In this document: positions 8,664 through 16,549 of the stretch, in pieces
How positions within the stretch are numbered: the stretch's first letter is position 1
Layout of the letters: every line of letters begins with the position of its first letter
NCBI RefSeq assembly: GCF_016937535.1
Contig: NZ_JAFHKK010000003.1
Location: forward strand, 101,758 to 165,757
Source: Sulfurospirillum tamanense
Lineage (GTDB): Bacteria; Campylobacterota; Campylobacteria; Campylobacterales; Campylobacteraceae
DNA: 64,000 nt
Direction: 5' to 3'
Notes under the pieces: model-generated
The model's database searches: none
Told to the model about the DNA's origin: nothing
What the model saw: the letters and a program-made list of their open reading frames with translations, nothing else
Program-made: the position numbers and the translations under genes

Positions 8664-9206
8664 ATGCTCCCCATTGATACTTCTTTAATCAAAATCATCA
8701 CTGACCACTATTGGATTAAACGAGATACGATTGTTCAAAAAATTGCCTACAAAGAGCGTACTTTTTTTGATAAATTTGAACGCATTAATGAGCCTTTAAC
8801 GCGTGCTATTATCAAGCAACATGAAGACCGTGAAATCACGGTCGCCCATTCGCTAATTAATCGGTTTGATAAAGTAGAAAATATTGTTTTTGATTACAAT
8901 GGGCGCAACACTGAGCGCTTTTGGCATCGGGCACAGTTGTTGCTTAGAGAAGAGGGGTTTATTAATTTTACTGCCTATGAAAGCAAAACTCCCGGGCATT
9001 TGCATTTGTATGTTCACAAAGGGCACACTACCTTGCAAGAGGGTGAGCAGATTGCTAAAATGCTCTCCATGAAACTCGGTCAACGGCTTCCAAGAGAATG
9101 GCGGATGTTTCCAAGTTCAGACTTGCCAAAAGAATTTAATATTTTGGCACTTCCTTACACCCTGTACCAAAAAGAACGTGGCGCTTCATGGTCGAAGCAT
9201 ATGTAG
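8664..9206 (+). CDS. DUF1882-type protein with archaeo-eukaryotic-primase-like motifs
   Basis: This 180-residue protein has no signal peptide or membrane segment. It corresponds by position, after glyA and before a SPOR gene, to a conserved Campylobacterota protein that I associate with DUF1882. Its second half shows a pattern recalling the archaeo-eukaryotic primase fold: a strand ending in FDYNG (about 73-77), a helix, then [14 protein letters not shown] (about 105-118) like the serine/histidine primase motif, and finally EWRMFPSSD and FNILALPY (about 147-167), like the conserved FPKQ and LPL region. The usual DxD is DYN here. The primase link is my inference; function is unknown. Confidence 0.75.
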   Translation: MLPIDTSLIKIITDHYWIKRDTIVQKIAYKERTFFDKFERINEPLTRAIIKQHEDREITVAHSLINRFDKVENIVFDYNGRNTERFWHRAQLLLREEGFINFTAYESKTPGHLHLYVHKGHTTLQEGEQIAKMLSMKLGQRLPREWRMFPSSDLPKEFNILALPYTLYQKERGASWSKHM

Positions 9207-9224
9207 TGATTTTAAGGAGAAAAA

Positions 9225-9950
9225 ATGGAAGATAAAAACGAGCTCAGCGATATTGTTCTTGATAAAGACGATGGTGCTAAAGGAATGAAACTAAAGCGCA
9301 TTTTAGTAATTGCTGCTGTGTTGGTATTGCTTTTTTTGGTAGTGCTAATCATTATGCGAGCCCTCAATAAGCCAAGCCCAGAGCAAGAAGCGCGACTCAT
9401 CTTGCCTCCTGAACCACAAAGCACTACTGCGCCAAGTGTCGCTGAAGAGAAACTTTTTCAACAAGTCCCCATTATTAACGAAGAGCCCAAAGAAAGCTTT
9501 GAAGATATGGTGAAAAAACTCAAAGAAAAAGAGCTAAACCGCACTCCTGAAGCAGCTCCAAAAGTACCTCTTAGTGAACCTGAGCCTCAAGAGGTAGCCA
9601 CACCAACTCCACCTAGACCTGTGGCACCTGTTGCGCAACCAACGCCAGTACCAAGCACACCTCTAGTGCAACCTCGGGCAGAAACTGTGGCACCCAAAGG
9701 TGATCACCTTGCCACCTCTGGTATTTACATTCAAGTGGCTTCGGTCACACGCACAAATCCTGATGCAGCTTACTTGAAATCCATTCAAGATAAGTCTTTT
9801 AACTACCATCTTTACCGCACCACCGTTGGCGAGCAAACACTTACCAAGGTTCTTGTGGGCCCCTATGCAACCAACGAAGCAGCACGTGCCGCCTTGGTTA
9901 GTGTCAAACAAGACCTTAGCCCTAATGCCTTTATTTTTAGAGTGCCCTAG
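9225..9950 (+). CDS. SPOR-domain single-pass membrane protein
   Basis: This is a bitopic inner-membrane protein of 241 residues: an acidic cytoplasmic start, one membrane segment at about 27-47, a proline-rich periplasmic linker (about 95-160) and a C-terminal SPOR domain from IYIQVASVTRTN at about 166 to the end. SPOR domains bind denuded glycan strands at division septa, so a role in cell division or peptidoglycan remodelling is expected, as for FtsN or DedD-like proteins. AAGGAG precedes the ATG. Its stop overlaps the GTG start of trpE. Confidence 0.88.
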   Translation: MEDKNELSDIVLDKDDGAKGMKLKRILVIAAVLVLLFLVVLIIMRALNKPSPEQEARLILPPEPQSTTAPSVAEEKLFQQVPIINEEPKESFEDMVKKLKEKELNRTPEAAPKVPLSEPEPQEVATPTPPRPVAPVAQPTPVPSTPLVQPRAETVAPKGDHLATSGIYIQVASVTRTNPDAAYLKSIQDKSFNYHLYRTTVGEQTLTKVLVGPYATNEAARAALVSVKQDLSPNAFIFRVP

Positions 9951-11362
9951 TGTATTCCCGCCAACTTCTTTTTGACCAACTCGCCCCCATCACGATTTAC
10001 CACAAGCTCCAAGAATTCCTAGGGGGGGAGCTTGGTTTTCTATTTGAAAGTGCCATTAATAACGCTTCAGGGAATTCCAGTTTTCTCTTTTTTGGTGCCA
10101 AAGAACGCATTATCCACCATCATGGCGTTAGCACCCACACCGACGAGAAAGGCATAACGCATCAAATCCAAACCAACCCACTTCTTTACCTAAAACAGCG
10201 CTATGCCACTATTGACACGTCCCGCTATAAGCAATACGGCAGTACTTTAGGCATTGGTTTTACAGACGGATTTATTGGATACATTGGCTACGATGCCGCC
10301 AAACTATTTGAACCCAAGCTTGCGCCACATATGGAGAAACTTTGCGACCCTCTTGATATTCCAGAAATTGACTTAATGCGCCCCAAACTCGTATGCGAAT
10401 TTTCCCACAAAACAAACCGCCTTACCCTTGTGACTTTTGAAAAAGAGCTAGGGGAAAAACTGGACGAAATTGTAGCTCACCTCAAAAAACCCCACCATTA
10501 TCTGCCCATTAAAACCAGCGACATTGACTCCACTAAAGGCACTTTTGCCTTTAGTAAAAAGACGTTTTTTGAAATGGTGGCACAATCCAAAGAAATGATT
10601 CGCAGCGGAGATGTGTTCCAAATTCTGATGTCCAACCGCTTTACACAATACGCAGCCATAGACCGCCTTAGCTTTTACCGCATTTTGCGAAGCAAAAACC
10701 CCTCTCCTTATATGTTTTTATTGGACTACAACCACTTTGCCATTGCAGGAAGTTCGCCCGAGGTAATGATAGGACTTAAGGATGGAAGTGTCCTTTTGCG
10801 TCCTATTGCGGGCACGCGCAAGCGCGGTGCAACCCTTGAAAAAGACAAACAGATGGAAGAGGAGTTGCTCGCCGATGAAAAAGAGTTGGCTGAGCACCTC
10901 ATGCTCATCGACCTAGGACGCAATGACGTGGGTCGGGTTGCTAAAGTAGGAACAGTAAAGGTTTCAGAAATGATGCGCGTGGAGCGCTACTCTCACGTGA
11001 TGCACCTTGTAAGCGATGTAAAAGCTACACTGGATGCATCCCATGACATGTTTGATCTTTTTTGTGCTACCTTTACCGCAGGAACCATGACAGGTACCCC
11101 CAAAATTCGTGCTATGGAGTTAATTGCTGATTTTGAGGGGCTCAAGCGGAGCTTCTATAGTGGCGCTGTTGGCTACTTTGGGTTTGATGGCAACATGGAC
11201 AGTGCTATTATGATTCGTACTTCCTATGTGGACCACGAAAAAATTGTTTTTCAAGCAGGAGCTGGCATTGTCGCAGACAGCAAGCCCGAACTTGAATACC
11301 TCGAAGTACACAACAAGCTAGCAGCCATGATGAGTTCTTTAGAAGATTTGCGTCAATCATGA
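9950..11362 (+). CDS. trpE: Anthranilate synthase component I
   Basis: TrpE makes anthranilate from chorismate, the first step of tryptophan synthesis, using ammonia supplied by the TrpG glutaminase. The 470-residue protein has the N-terminal tryptophan-binding element (LFES at about 31-34, matching LLES) and the catalytic core, with PIAGTRKRG, LIDLGRNDVGRVA and the C-terminal GAGIVADSKPELEYLE. The start is GTG at 9950, overlapping the SPOR stop. No trpG or other trp gene is adjacent, and aroE overlaps its end by 4 bases. PabB is the alternative, but the N-terminal LFES and overall length favour TrpE. A run of seven Gs lies near base 10022-10028. Confidence 0.88.
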   Translation: MYSRQLLFDQLAPITIYHKLQEFLGGELGFLFESAINNASGNSSFLFFGAKERIIHHHGVSTHTDEKGITHQIQTNPLLYLKQRYATIDTSRYKQYGSTLGIGFTDGFIGYIGYDAAKLFEPKLAPHMEKLCDPLDIPEIDLMRPKLVCEFSHKTNRLTLVTFEKELGEKLDEIVAHLKKPHHYLPIKTSDIDSTKGTFAFSKKTFFEMVAQSKEMIRSGDVFQILMSNRFTQYAAIDRLSFYRILRSKNPSPYMFLLDYNHFAIAGSSPEVMIGLKDGSVLLRPIAGTRKRGATLEKDKQMEEELLADEKELAEHLMLIDLGRNDVGRVAKVGTVKVSEMMRVERYSHVMHLVSDVKATLDASHDMFDLFCATFTAGTMTGTPKIRAMELIADFEGLKRSFYSGAVGYFGFDGNMDSAIMIRTSYVDHEKIVFQAGAGIVADSKPELEYLEVHNKLAAMMSSLEDLRQS

Positions 11363-12153
11363 CCCTCTATTCACTCTTTGGCAACCCCGTAAGCCACTCG
11401 CTTTCGCCACGGATGCACAACCTTGCCTTTACACGCCTTGGAATTGACGGGGCTTATATTCGCACGCCTTTAGAAGATGGGGCTCATTTAAGAGAGGTTT
11501 TTTTAAACCAAAAACTTGATGGCGCTAACGTCACTGTTCCCCACAAAGAAGCTGCTTTTAGGGCTTGCGATACAGTACTTGGCATCGCCACTTCCATCAA
11601 AGCTATCAACACCCTTATTTACACCAAAGGTGCAATCACTGGCTACAATACTGACGCGCCAGGGTTTTTGCGTGCTATTGCCTCTTTTGGCATAGTGCGT
11701 ACTGCTCTCATTTTAGGCGCAGGAGGTACGGCCAAAGCCTTAGCTTTTGCTCTTAAAAGCACAGGTATTGCGCCTGTAATTCTCAACCGAAGCGCGCCCA
11801 AACTCGACGCCTTCATAGCAGAAGGGTTTACCTGTTTTACCCACGAGAATTTCTCTCCAGCCTCTTTTGATTTGATTGTAAATACAACTTCCGCAGGTCT
11901 TAGCGATGAAGCATTTCCTACCCCTGAAGCACTTTTAAAAACACTTTTCAATAAAGCTACTTACGCATTTGAAGTGATATACAAACCAACACCTTTTTTG
12001 GCTTTAGCCAAGGCGCATGGGCTTACATGTAAAGATGGAAAAGAGATGCTTTTGTGGCAAGGGGTTTTGGCCTTTAACCTCTTCCATCATAACACCCTAG
12101 CAGAAGAAAAAATTGCCGATGCAATGCGTGAGGCCCTTAGGCTTTCATCCTAG
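11359..12153 (+). CDS. aroE: Shikimate dehydrogenase
   Basis: AroE reduces 3-dehydroshikimate to shikimate with NADPH in the chorismate pathway, so it supplies the substrate of the preceding trpE. The 264 residues include the substrate motif NPVSHSLSPRMHN (9-21), NVTVPHKE with the catalytic lysine (about 58-65), the NADP glycine loop GAGGTAKA (about 120-127) and the C-terminal GKEMLLWQG. It overlaps trpE by 4 bases. Its last 17 bases overlap the 3' end of recR on the other strand. Confidence 0.95.
   Translation: MTLYSLFGNPVSHSLSPRMHNLAFTRLGIDGAYIRTPLEDGAHLREVFLNQKLDGANVTVPHKEAAFRACDTVLGIATSIKAINTLIYTKGAITGYNTDAPGFLRAIASFGIVRTALILGAGGTAKALAFALKSTGIAPVILNRSAPKLDAFIAEGFTCFTHENFSPASFDLIVNTTSAGLSDEAFPTPEALLKTLFNKATYAFEVIYKPTPFLALAKAHGLTCKDGKEMLLWQGVLAFNLFHHNTLAEEKIADAMREALRLSS
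12023..12032. repeat. TTACATGTAA palindrome copy 3 (in aroE)
   Basis: Exact copy in coding sequence, read in the phase CTT-ACA-TGT-AAA (Leu-Thr-Cys-Lys). Confidence 0.9.
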
Positions 12154-12709
12154 ATTCAAGTGCTTTTGAGAGAGAGAGCATGTCTACGTTCTCCAAGGAA
12201 ACACCCGTAGGAACACCTTGTGCTATTTTGGTAAACGAAAGCTGAAACTCTTTTAATCGCTCTTCCACATACAAAATAATACCATCACTTGAAAGCCCTG
12301 GTGTTAGGGCAAAAATAACCTCTTGTACCTCGCGCCCCCTAATAAGGGCCATCAGTCTTGAAAGAGGCTCTTCCTCTAAAGAATCAAGAACAAAATAGCC
12401 ACCCTCGTACGCGCCATTCTCCTCTAGTACAAAAATATCTTTTGCACTCTCCACAATACACAACATACGTAAATTTCTGTATTCATCCAAGCAAATATCA
12501 CACAACTCGTGCTCACTCACCCCACCGCACGCTTCACAGCGACGCAACGAACGCACAGCTGTCTCAATTGCATTAGCCAACTTCATCGCACCAAAGGTGT
12601 CTTTGAGCACCAAATGATAGGCAAACCGCAATGCAGATTTTTTTCCCACTGTAGGCAATGTGCCCAACACCTCAACCAAATTATCAAAGGCTTCTAGTCT
12701 GTGTTTCAT
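12137..12709 (-). CDS. recR: Recombination mediator RecR
   Basis: RecR acts with RecO (present at 38.5 kb) to load RecA on single-stranded gaps. The 190-residue protein has the N-terminal helix-hairpin-helix (LPTVGKKSALRFAYHL), a C4 zinc finger (CEACGGVSEHELCDIC, about 57-72) and a Toprim domain from CIVESAKD onward. The segment that reads GYHVL in many RecR proteins is GGYFVLDSL here, so this is a divergent version, as is usual in Campylobacterota. It is the last gene of the spy-like/regulator/kinase run and converges on aroE with a 17-base overlap. Confidence 0.9.
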   Translation of the reverse strand: MKHRLEAFDNLVEVLGTLPTVGKKSALRFAYHLVLKDTFGAMKLANAIETAVRSLRRCEACGGVSEHELCDICLDEYRNLRMLCIVESAKDIFVLEENGAYEGGYFVLDSLEEEPLSRLMALIRGREVQEVIFALTPGLSSDGIILYVEERLKEFQLSFTKIAQGVPTGVSLENVDMLSLSKALESRMKA

Positions 12710-12733
12710 AGTAAAAGTGTAACCAAAGACCCA

Positions 12734-13981
12734 TTAAATACCACTGTTTTTGCCCAACAAAAGATCAAAATAATGGGTGCCGTTTTCATACGTATACGCC
12801 ATTTTCATTCCATGCAATGCAAGAATATTGGTGACAATATACAGACCCAATCCCATGCCATTTTTGGTCTGTTCAGCAGTCGTCACAAAGGCTTCGCAAT
12901 AGTGCTCAATAGAGTGTTTTAATGCAGGACCATGATTGCTAATGCGCAATCCCTTTTCCGTGGTCGTTACGGCTACCTTTTTGTCGCTGCTGTATTTTAA
13001 GGCGTTGTCTATGAGGTTTTTAATAGCCAAAGCCAAAAGCTCAAAATCAGCCTTAACGAGAAAGTCATGGCAAAGGTTTACATGTAAACGTTCTTGCATC
13101 TGGACTTCATCGAGCATCAGTAAATCACACCCTTGCTCCACTACCAAAGACAAGGGGCACTCTTGGAGGTTTACACTGTAGCTTTTAGAGACCAGTTGTT
13201 CGATTTTTGAAAATTCATTAATCAACAAATCCAAGCGCTCAAAAATACCCACCAAGCGCTTTTTTTGTACATCACCCTTGACCATTTCTGCAACGATGCG
13301 CCCTTTTCCGATGGGCGTTTTTAGCTCGTGCATAATAGTGCGCAAAAAAAGCTGGCGAGAGCGAATCAGGTCTCGTATTTTTTTTACCGCGCGGTCAAAC
13401 TCGTTGGCCACTTCGGCAATCTCATCTTTTTTATCACTCTTACATGTAATGTCCATGTCCCCGCTTGCAAACCGACGAATGCTTTGGCTCAAAGGCTTCA
13501 AGGGATAAATACTGCGCATCACTGAGACGTATATAGACACCAAAACCGCCAAAGCAAGTGCCAAGGCTATCCACAAAAAATCATCCGTGTGTTTGATGTT
13601 TTGATTTTCAAAAACCACACGCACCGCAGGATTGTCCAGAAGTAAATAGTACCGCTTGTTGTAAACAATTGAAGAAAGAGAACCCAGTGAAGTTGTGCGA
13701 TGAAAGGTAACTTCCCCTTTTTCAAGAACTGCTGCCATGAGGTTGCGATTGCTCACCTGCTTAAGGCCAAAGTGACGAAAGTAGGCTTCAATGTCTTTAG
13801 GAGGGGTGTTGTTTTGGTGCAATTGAAAAAGATAATTCACGGCCTGAAACTGACGCTGCTGCATCACTTCTAGCGCCCGCTGGGTTTGCATGTTGTCAAG
13901 CAGCAAAAACAACAAACACACCAACGCAAAAGAGATGCCAAAAATAGCACTAATGCGACTACTTAAAGAGTGGCGATTCAT
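12734..13981 (-). CDS. Sensor histidine kinase, CpxA/ArsS-like
   Basis: The 415-residue membrane kinase has membrane segments at about 10-28 and 134-155, with a periplasmic sensor of roughly 105 residues between them. A HAMP-like linker, a HisKA helix with the phospho-acceptor His218 in MHELKTPIGKG, an N box (NLIDNALKYSS) and a G box (GMGLGLYIV) follow. The MHELKTPIxKG form is the one I recall for the acid-responsive ArsS of Helicobacter. The start ATG overlaps the response regulator stop by 4 bases. Its coding sequence holds two TTACATGTAA palindromes 362 bases apart. The signal is unknown, but the Spy/CpxP-like gene upstream suggests envelope or metal stress. Confidence 0.88.
   Translation of the reverse strand: MNRHSLSSRISAIFGISFALVCLLFLLLDNMQTQRALEVMQQRQFQAVNYLFQLHQNNTPPKDIEAYFRHFGLKQVSNRNLMAAVLEKGEVTFHRTTSLGSLSSIVYNKRYYLLLDNPAVRVVFENQNIKHTDDFLWIALALALAVLVSIYVSVMRSIYPLKPLSQSIRRFASGDMDITCKSDKKDEIAEVANEFDRAVKKIRDLIRSRQLFLRTIMHELKTPIGKGRIVAEMVKGDVQKKRLVGIFERLDLLINEFSKIEQLVSKSYSVNLQECPLSLVVEQGCDLLMLDEVQMQERLHVNLCHDFLVKADFELLALAIKNLIDNALKYSSDKKVAVTTTEKGLRISNHGPALKHSIEHYCEAFVTTAEQTKNGMGLGLYIVTNILALHGMKMAYTYENGTHYFDLLLGKNSGI
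13078..13087. repeat. TTACATGTAA palindrome copy 4 (in histidine kinase)
   Basis: Exact copy extended to the 14-base palindrome GTTTACATGTAAAC (13076-13089), read as Leu-His-Val. Confidence 0.9.
13440..13449. repeat. TTACATGTAA palindrome copy 5 (in histidine kinase)
   Basis: Exact copy, read as ATT-ACA-TGT-AAG on the coding strand (Ile-Thr-Cys-Lys). Confidence 0.9.
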
Positions 13982-14649
13982 CCTAAAAGCTTGTATCCGA
14001 TGCCTCGTACCGAATGGATATGCTGGGGTGTTTTAGAGCTCTCTCCAATCTTAACACGCAACCTGCCAATAATCACATCCAAGCTTTTAGAGCCTTTGTC
14101 TTTAAGGGACTTGCAATTATACACCAACTGCTCTCTTGAGACCGAAAATCCGTGTTGCTTGATAAGGTAATGGAGGATTTCATACTCCGCAGGTGTCAGA
14201 CTAAGGGGCGTTTCGTTGTAGTAAATCTGATGACGCATATCATCAACACGAAAGAGTGTTTGTGTGGCATGAGCTTGGGGTTCATTACTTTTTTTGTAGC
14301 GACGAATAAGACTTGTAATGCGGGCGTACATCTCTTTGGGGTCGTAGGGTTTTGGCAGATAATCATCTGCGCCAATTTGAAGCCCAATAACCTTATCGCT
14401 CACATCACTTCTGGCTGAGGAGATGATAATGGGAATGTCGTATTTTTCGCGAATTTCACGGCATACATCTAGGCCATCCATCCCTGGAAGCGTTAAATCT
14501 AAAATCAGGAGGTCATATTTTTTCACCCCTGCACTTAGACCCAAATAAGGGTCTTCATAATTGGTGATTTTGATATTGTACTCGGCTAAATACTCGGCTA
14601 AAATTTGCGCAAATTCTGGGTCATCTTCTATCATGAGCACGTTAATCAT
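13978..14649 (-). CDS. OmpR/ArsR-type response regulator
   Basis: A two-domain regulator: a receiver with the acidic pair in MIEDDPEF, the phospho-acceptor Asp in LLILDLTLPG and the lysine in LPKPYDP, then an OmpR-type winged helix ending in SVRGIGYKLLG. I set the start at the ATG at 14649 because AAGGA lies just before it and the protein then begins MINVLMIEDD. An in-frame TTG five codons upstream lies inside a hairpin and lacks a ribosome site. It is the partner of the kinase at 12734-13981, whose start overlaps its stop. Confidence 0.92.
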   Translation of the reverse strand: MINVLMIEDDPEFAQILAEYLAEYNIKITNYEDPYLGLSAGVKKYDLLILDLTLPGMDGLDVCREIREKYDIPIIISSARSDVSDKVIGLQIGADDYLPKPYDPKEMYARITSLIRRYKKSNEPQAHATQTLFRVDDMRHQIYYNETPLSLTPAEYEILHYLIKQHGFSVSREQLVYNCKSLKDKGSKSLDVIIGRLRVKIGESSKTPQHIHSVRGIGYKLLG

Positions 14650-14659
14650 CTGTGTCCTT

Positions 14660-14683
14660 TTCAAGGGGCTAATGCCCCTTGAA
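14660..14683 (-). promoter_or_regulatory. Perfect 10-bp hairpin between the Spy-like gene and the response regulator
   Basis: Two perfect 10-base arms (14660-14669 and 14674-14683) flank a 4-base loop. The arms are GC-rich at the tip but no T-run follows on the minus strand, so it is not a typical terminator. The proximal arm abuts the AAGGA ribosome site of the response regulator. It could protect the 3' end of the upstream mRNA, act as a partial terminator, or tune regulator translation. Confidence 0.7.
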
Positions 14684-14684
14684 A

Positions 14685-15152
14685 CTAGCTTCGGGGGCCC
14701 CTATTTTGCATGTTTTGAACAAACTTTTCACGCTGTTCTGGCGTGAGGATATTATATAGTTTTTCAATGTGTTTTGCCTTAAGTTCTGCCCTTGTTTGTA
14801 CATTTTTCATATTTGCTTCTACAAAAGCTTTAGTGTCAAACTTGGCACCATTGAACGCTTTTTTCATTCCCTCTGCCTTTTCGCCTGGCTTGACAGATGA
14901 AAGCATCTCAACCCGCATTTGCGCCTGCACCAGCTTCACTTCATGCACTTGTTCGGGTGTCAAGTCAATGCCTTGAAGCATCATCATGCCGCCGCCTTTT
15001 TGACCCATTTTTCCTTGATGATTGCGCATTTCTTTGTTTTGACCGTTAGCCATACCGCAATCGCGCTGCATCATGCCGCCTTTTGCCCATGCTCCTGTTG
15101 CCGCGAGCGAACCTGCAAGCACTACCATGGCTACTGTTTTACCTAATTTCAT
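14685..15152 (-). CDS. Spy/CpxP-like periplasmic protein, methionine- and histidine-rich
   Basis: The 155-residue product has a signal peptide (about 1-23, cleavage after GAWA), then a Met/His/Cys-containing segment (MMQRDCGM and GGGMMMLQG) and helices with two LTxxQ-type motifs, DLTPEQVHE and ILTPEQREK. These motifs mark the Spy/CpxP family of small periplasmic chaperones and feedback inhibitors of envelope-stress kinases. The start at 15152 is set by GGAGGAAACA before the ATG; an upstream in-frame extension to 15239 runs through the promoter. Expressed ahead of the regulator and kinase, it likely reports to them. The Met/His content hints at copper or another metal. Confidence 0.85.
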   Translation of the reverse strand: MKLGKTVAMVVLAGSLAATGAWAKGGMMQRDCGMANGQNKEMRNHQGKMGQKGGGMMMLQGIDLTPEQVHEVKLVQAQMRVEMLSSVKPGEKAEGMKKAFNGAKFDTKAFVEANMKNVQTRAELKAKHIEKLYNILTPEQREKFVQNMQNRGPRS

Positions 15153-15183
15153 TGTTTCCTCCTTGGAATGTTTTGATGAGTGA

Positions 15184-15189
15184 AGTATA
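15184..15189 (-). promoter_or_regulatory. -10 promoter of the Spy-like gene
   Basis: Minus-strand TATACT preceded by TGCTT, about 32 bases upstream of the ATG at 15152. It excludes the longer start at 15239. Confidence 0.55.
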
Positions 15190-15264
15190 AAGCAAGGGGC
15201 TAAACAGGGCTTTAATCTTTTGTTAATGCATTGCAACAAGGTTGTATTAAAACATATTTTAAGG

Positions 15265-15270
15265 TAAAAT
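15265..15270 (+). promoter_or_regulatory. -10 promoter of dnaJ
   Basis: TAAAAT in the context AAGGTAAAATAGCG, 38 bases before the dnaJ TTG. It is back to back with the Spy-like gene promoter. Confidence 0.5.
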
Positions 15271-15308
15271 AGCGCTCTTCAAAAAGACTACACTTATAGG
15301 ATTCTACC

Positions 15309-16439
15309 TTGGAATTAGATTATTATGAAATACTAGAAATCAGTCGCGATGCTGATGGTGCTACCATTAAAAAGGCTTACCGAAAGCTTGCCATGAAGTT
15401 TCACCCCGACCAAAATCAAGGGGACAAACAAGCTGAAGAAAAATTCAAACAAATCAACGAAGCCTACCAAGTCCTTAGCGATACCCAAAAACGCTCTGTT
15501 TATGACCGTTACGGCAAAGCAGGATTAGAGCGTCAAGGCTTTAGTAACTACTCTGAACAAAATTACGAAGACATTATGGACGATTTGGGGTCGATTTTTG
15601 AATCGGTCTTTGGTGGCGGATTTAGTGGCTTTGGAACACAAGGGCGTCGTCAAAAACCCCGCAAGTACACGCTAGACCTTGAAACCTCCCTTACCCTTGA
15701 TTTTAACGAAGCAGTTTTTGGTTGTACTAAAGAGGTCACCTACCGCACCAAAGCACCGTGCAACACGTGTGAGGGCACGGGCTCAAAAGACAAAAAACGC
15801 TCTACATGTAAAGAGTGCGGGGGCAAGGGGCAAGTTTTCTTCCGCCAAGGGTTTATGACTTACTCCCAAACATGTGGTGCGTGCCAAGGCACGGGCGAAA
15901 CTGTCACTAATCCTTGCCAAGTGTGCCATGGCAAGGGCTTTAGCGAAAAAGAAGCGACCATTACTGTAGATATTCCCGAGGGCATTGATTCGGGAAATCG
16001 CATTCGCGCAGCCCAAAAAGGCAACGTCGATGAAGAGGGACGAAAGGGCGATTTGTATGTGCACATTCAAGTCAAAGAAGACGACCACTTTGTTAGGCAT
16101 AACGATGATATTTATATTGAAGTTCCTGTCTTTTTTACCCAAGCTGTTTTGGGCGAAACCCTAACCATCCCAACCCTTCGTGGAGAAAAAGAGTTAAAAC
16201 TCCCTGCTGGCGCCAAAGACAAACAGCAGTTTTTGTTTGAAGGAGAAGGGGTTCAAAACGTCCACACAAGACGCAAGGGTAACTTGGTAGCTCAAATCAG
16301 TCTACGCTACCCCAAAAAACTCACCGAAAAACAGACCGAACTCTTACAGGAACTCCAAGCCTCTTTTGGCTATGAAAGCACACCTCATGAAAAAAGTTTT
16401 GAGGGTGTTTTTGACAAAATTAAAAATTGGTTTAGTTAA
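15309..16439 (+). CDS. dnaJ: Chaperone DnaJ (Hsp40)
   Basis: DnaJ delivers unfolded clients to DnaK and stimulates its ATPase. The 376-residue protein has the J domain with HPD (FHPDQNQGD, about 32-40), a glycine/phenylalanine stretch (about 90-115), four zinc-finger CxxCxGxG repeats ([32 protein letters not shown]) and the C-terminal client-binding domains. The start is a TTG, since no ATG fits before the J domain and TAGGAT precedes it. dnaK and grpE are not adjacent. A CTACATGTAA variant of the palindrome falls in the second zinc finger. Confidence 0.95.
   Translation: MELDYYEILEISRDADGATIKKAYRKLAMKFHPDQNQGDKQAEEKFKQINEAYQVLSDTQKRSVYDRYGKAGLERQGFSNYSEQNYEDIMDDLGSIFESVFGGGFSGFGTQGRRQKPRKYTLDLETSLTLDFNEAVFGCTKEVTYRTKAPCNTCEGTGSKDKKRSTCKECGGKGQVFFRQGFMTYSQTCGACQGTGETVTNPCQVCHGKGFSEKEATITVDIPEGIDSGNRIRAAQKGNVDEEGRKGDLYVHIQVKEDDHFVRHNDDIYIEVPVFFTQAVLGETLTIPTLRGEKELKLPAGAKDKQQFLFEGEGVQNVHTRRKGNLVAQISLRYPKKLTEKQTELLQELQASFGYESTPHEKSFEGVFDKIKNWFS
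15802..15811. repeat. CTACATGTAA palindrome variant (in dnaJ)
   Basis: One-base variant, read TCT-ACA-TGT-AAA (Ser-Thr-Cys-Lys); the Cys is a zinc ligand. Confidence 0.6.
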
Positions 16440-16512
16440 CCCACTTTCTTTTTTTGGGGGCATATTAAAAGAGCCCCCAAGTATCACAATCAAGTTTTAA
16501 AGCTTCATTTTA

Positions 16513-16518
16513 TATAAT
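16513..16518 (+). promoter_or_regulatory. -10 promoter of the M99 peptidase gene
   Basis: Perfect TATAAT in the context TTTTATATAATACCC, 32 bases before the GTG start. A TTACATGTAA copy lies between it and the gene. Confidence 0.6.
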
Positions 16519-16528
16519 ACCCTTTTTT

Positions 16529-16538
16529 TTACATGTAA
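16529..16538. repeat. TTACATGTAA palindrome copy 6 (5' of M99 peptidase gene)
   Basis: Exact copy in the leader, just downstream of the predicted transcription start and 11 bases before the GTG. Confidence 0.9.
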
Positions 16539-16549
16539 CGAGGTGAATA

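Noticed and set aside
10022..10028. Run of seven Gs in trpE as a phase-variable tract
   Set aside because: The frame is intact on both sides and biosynthetic genes are not typical targets; length is borderline.
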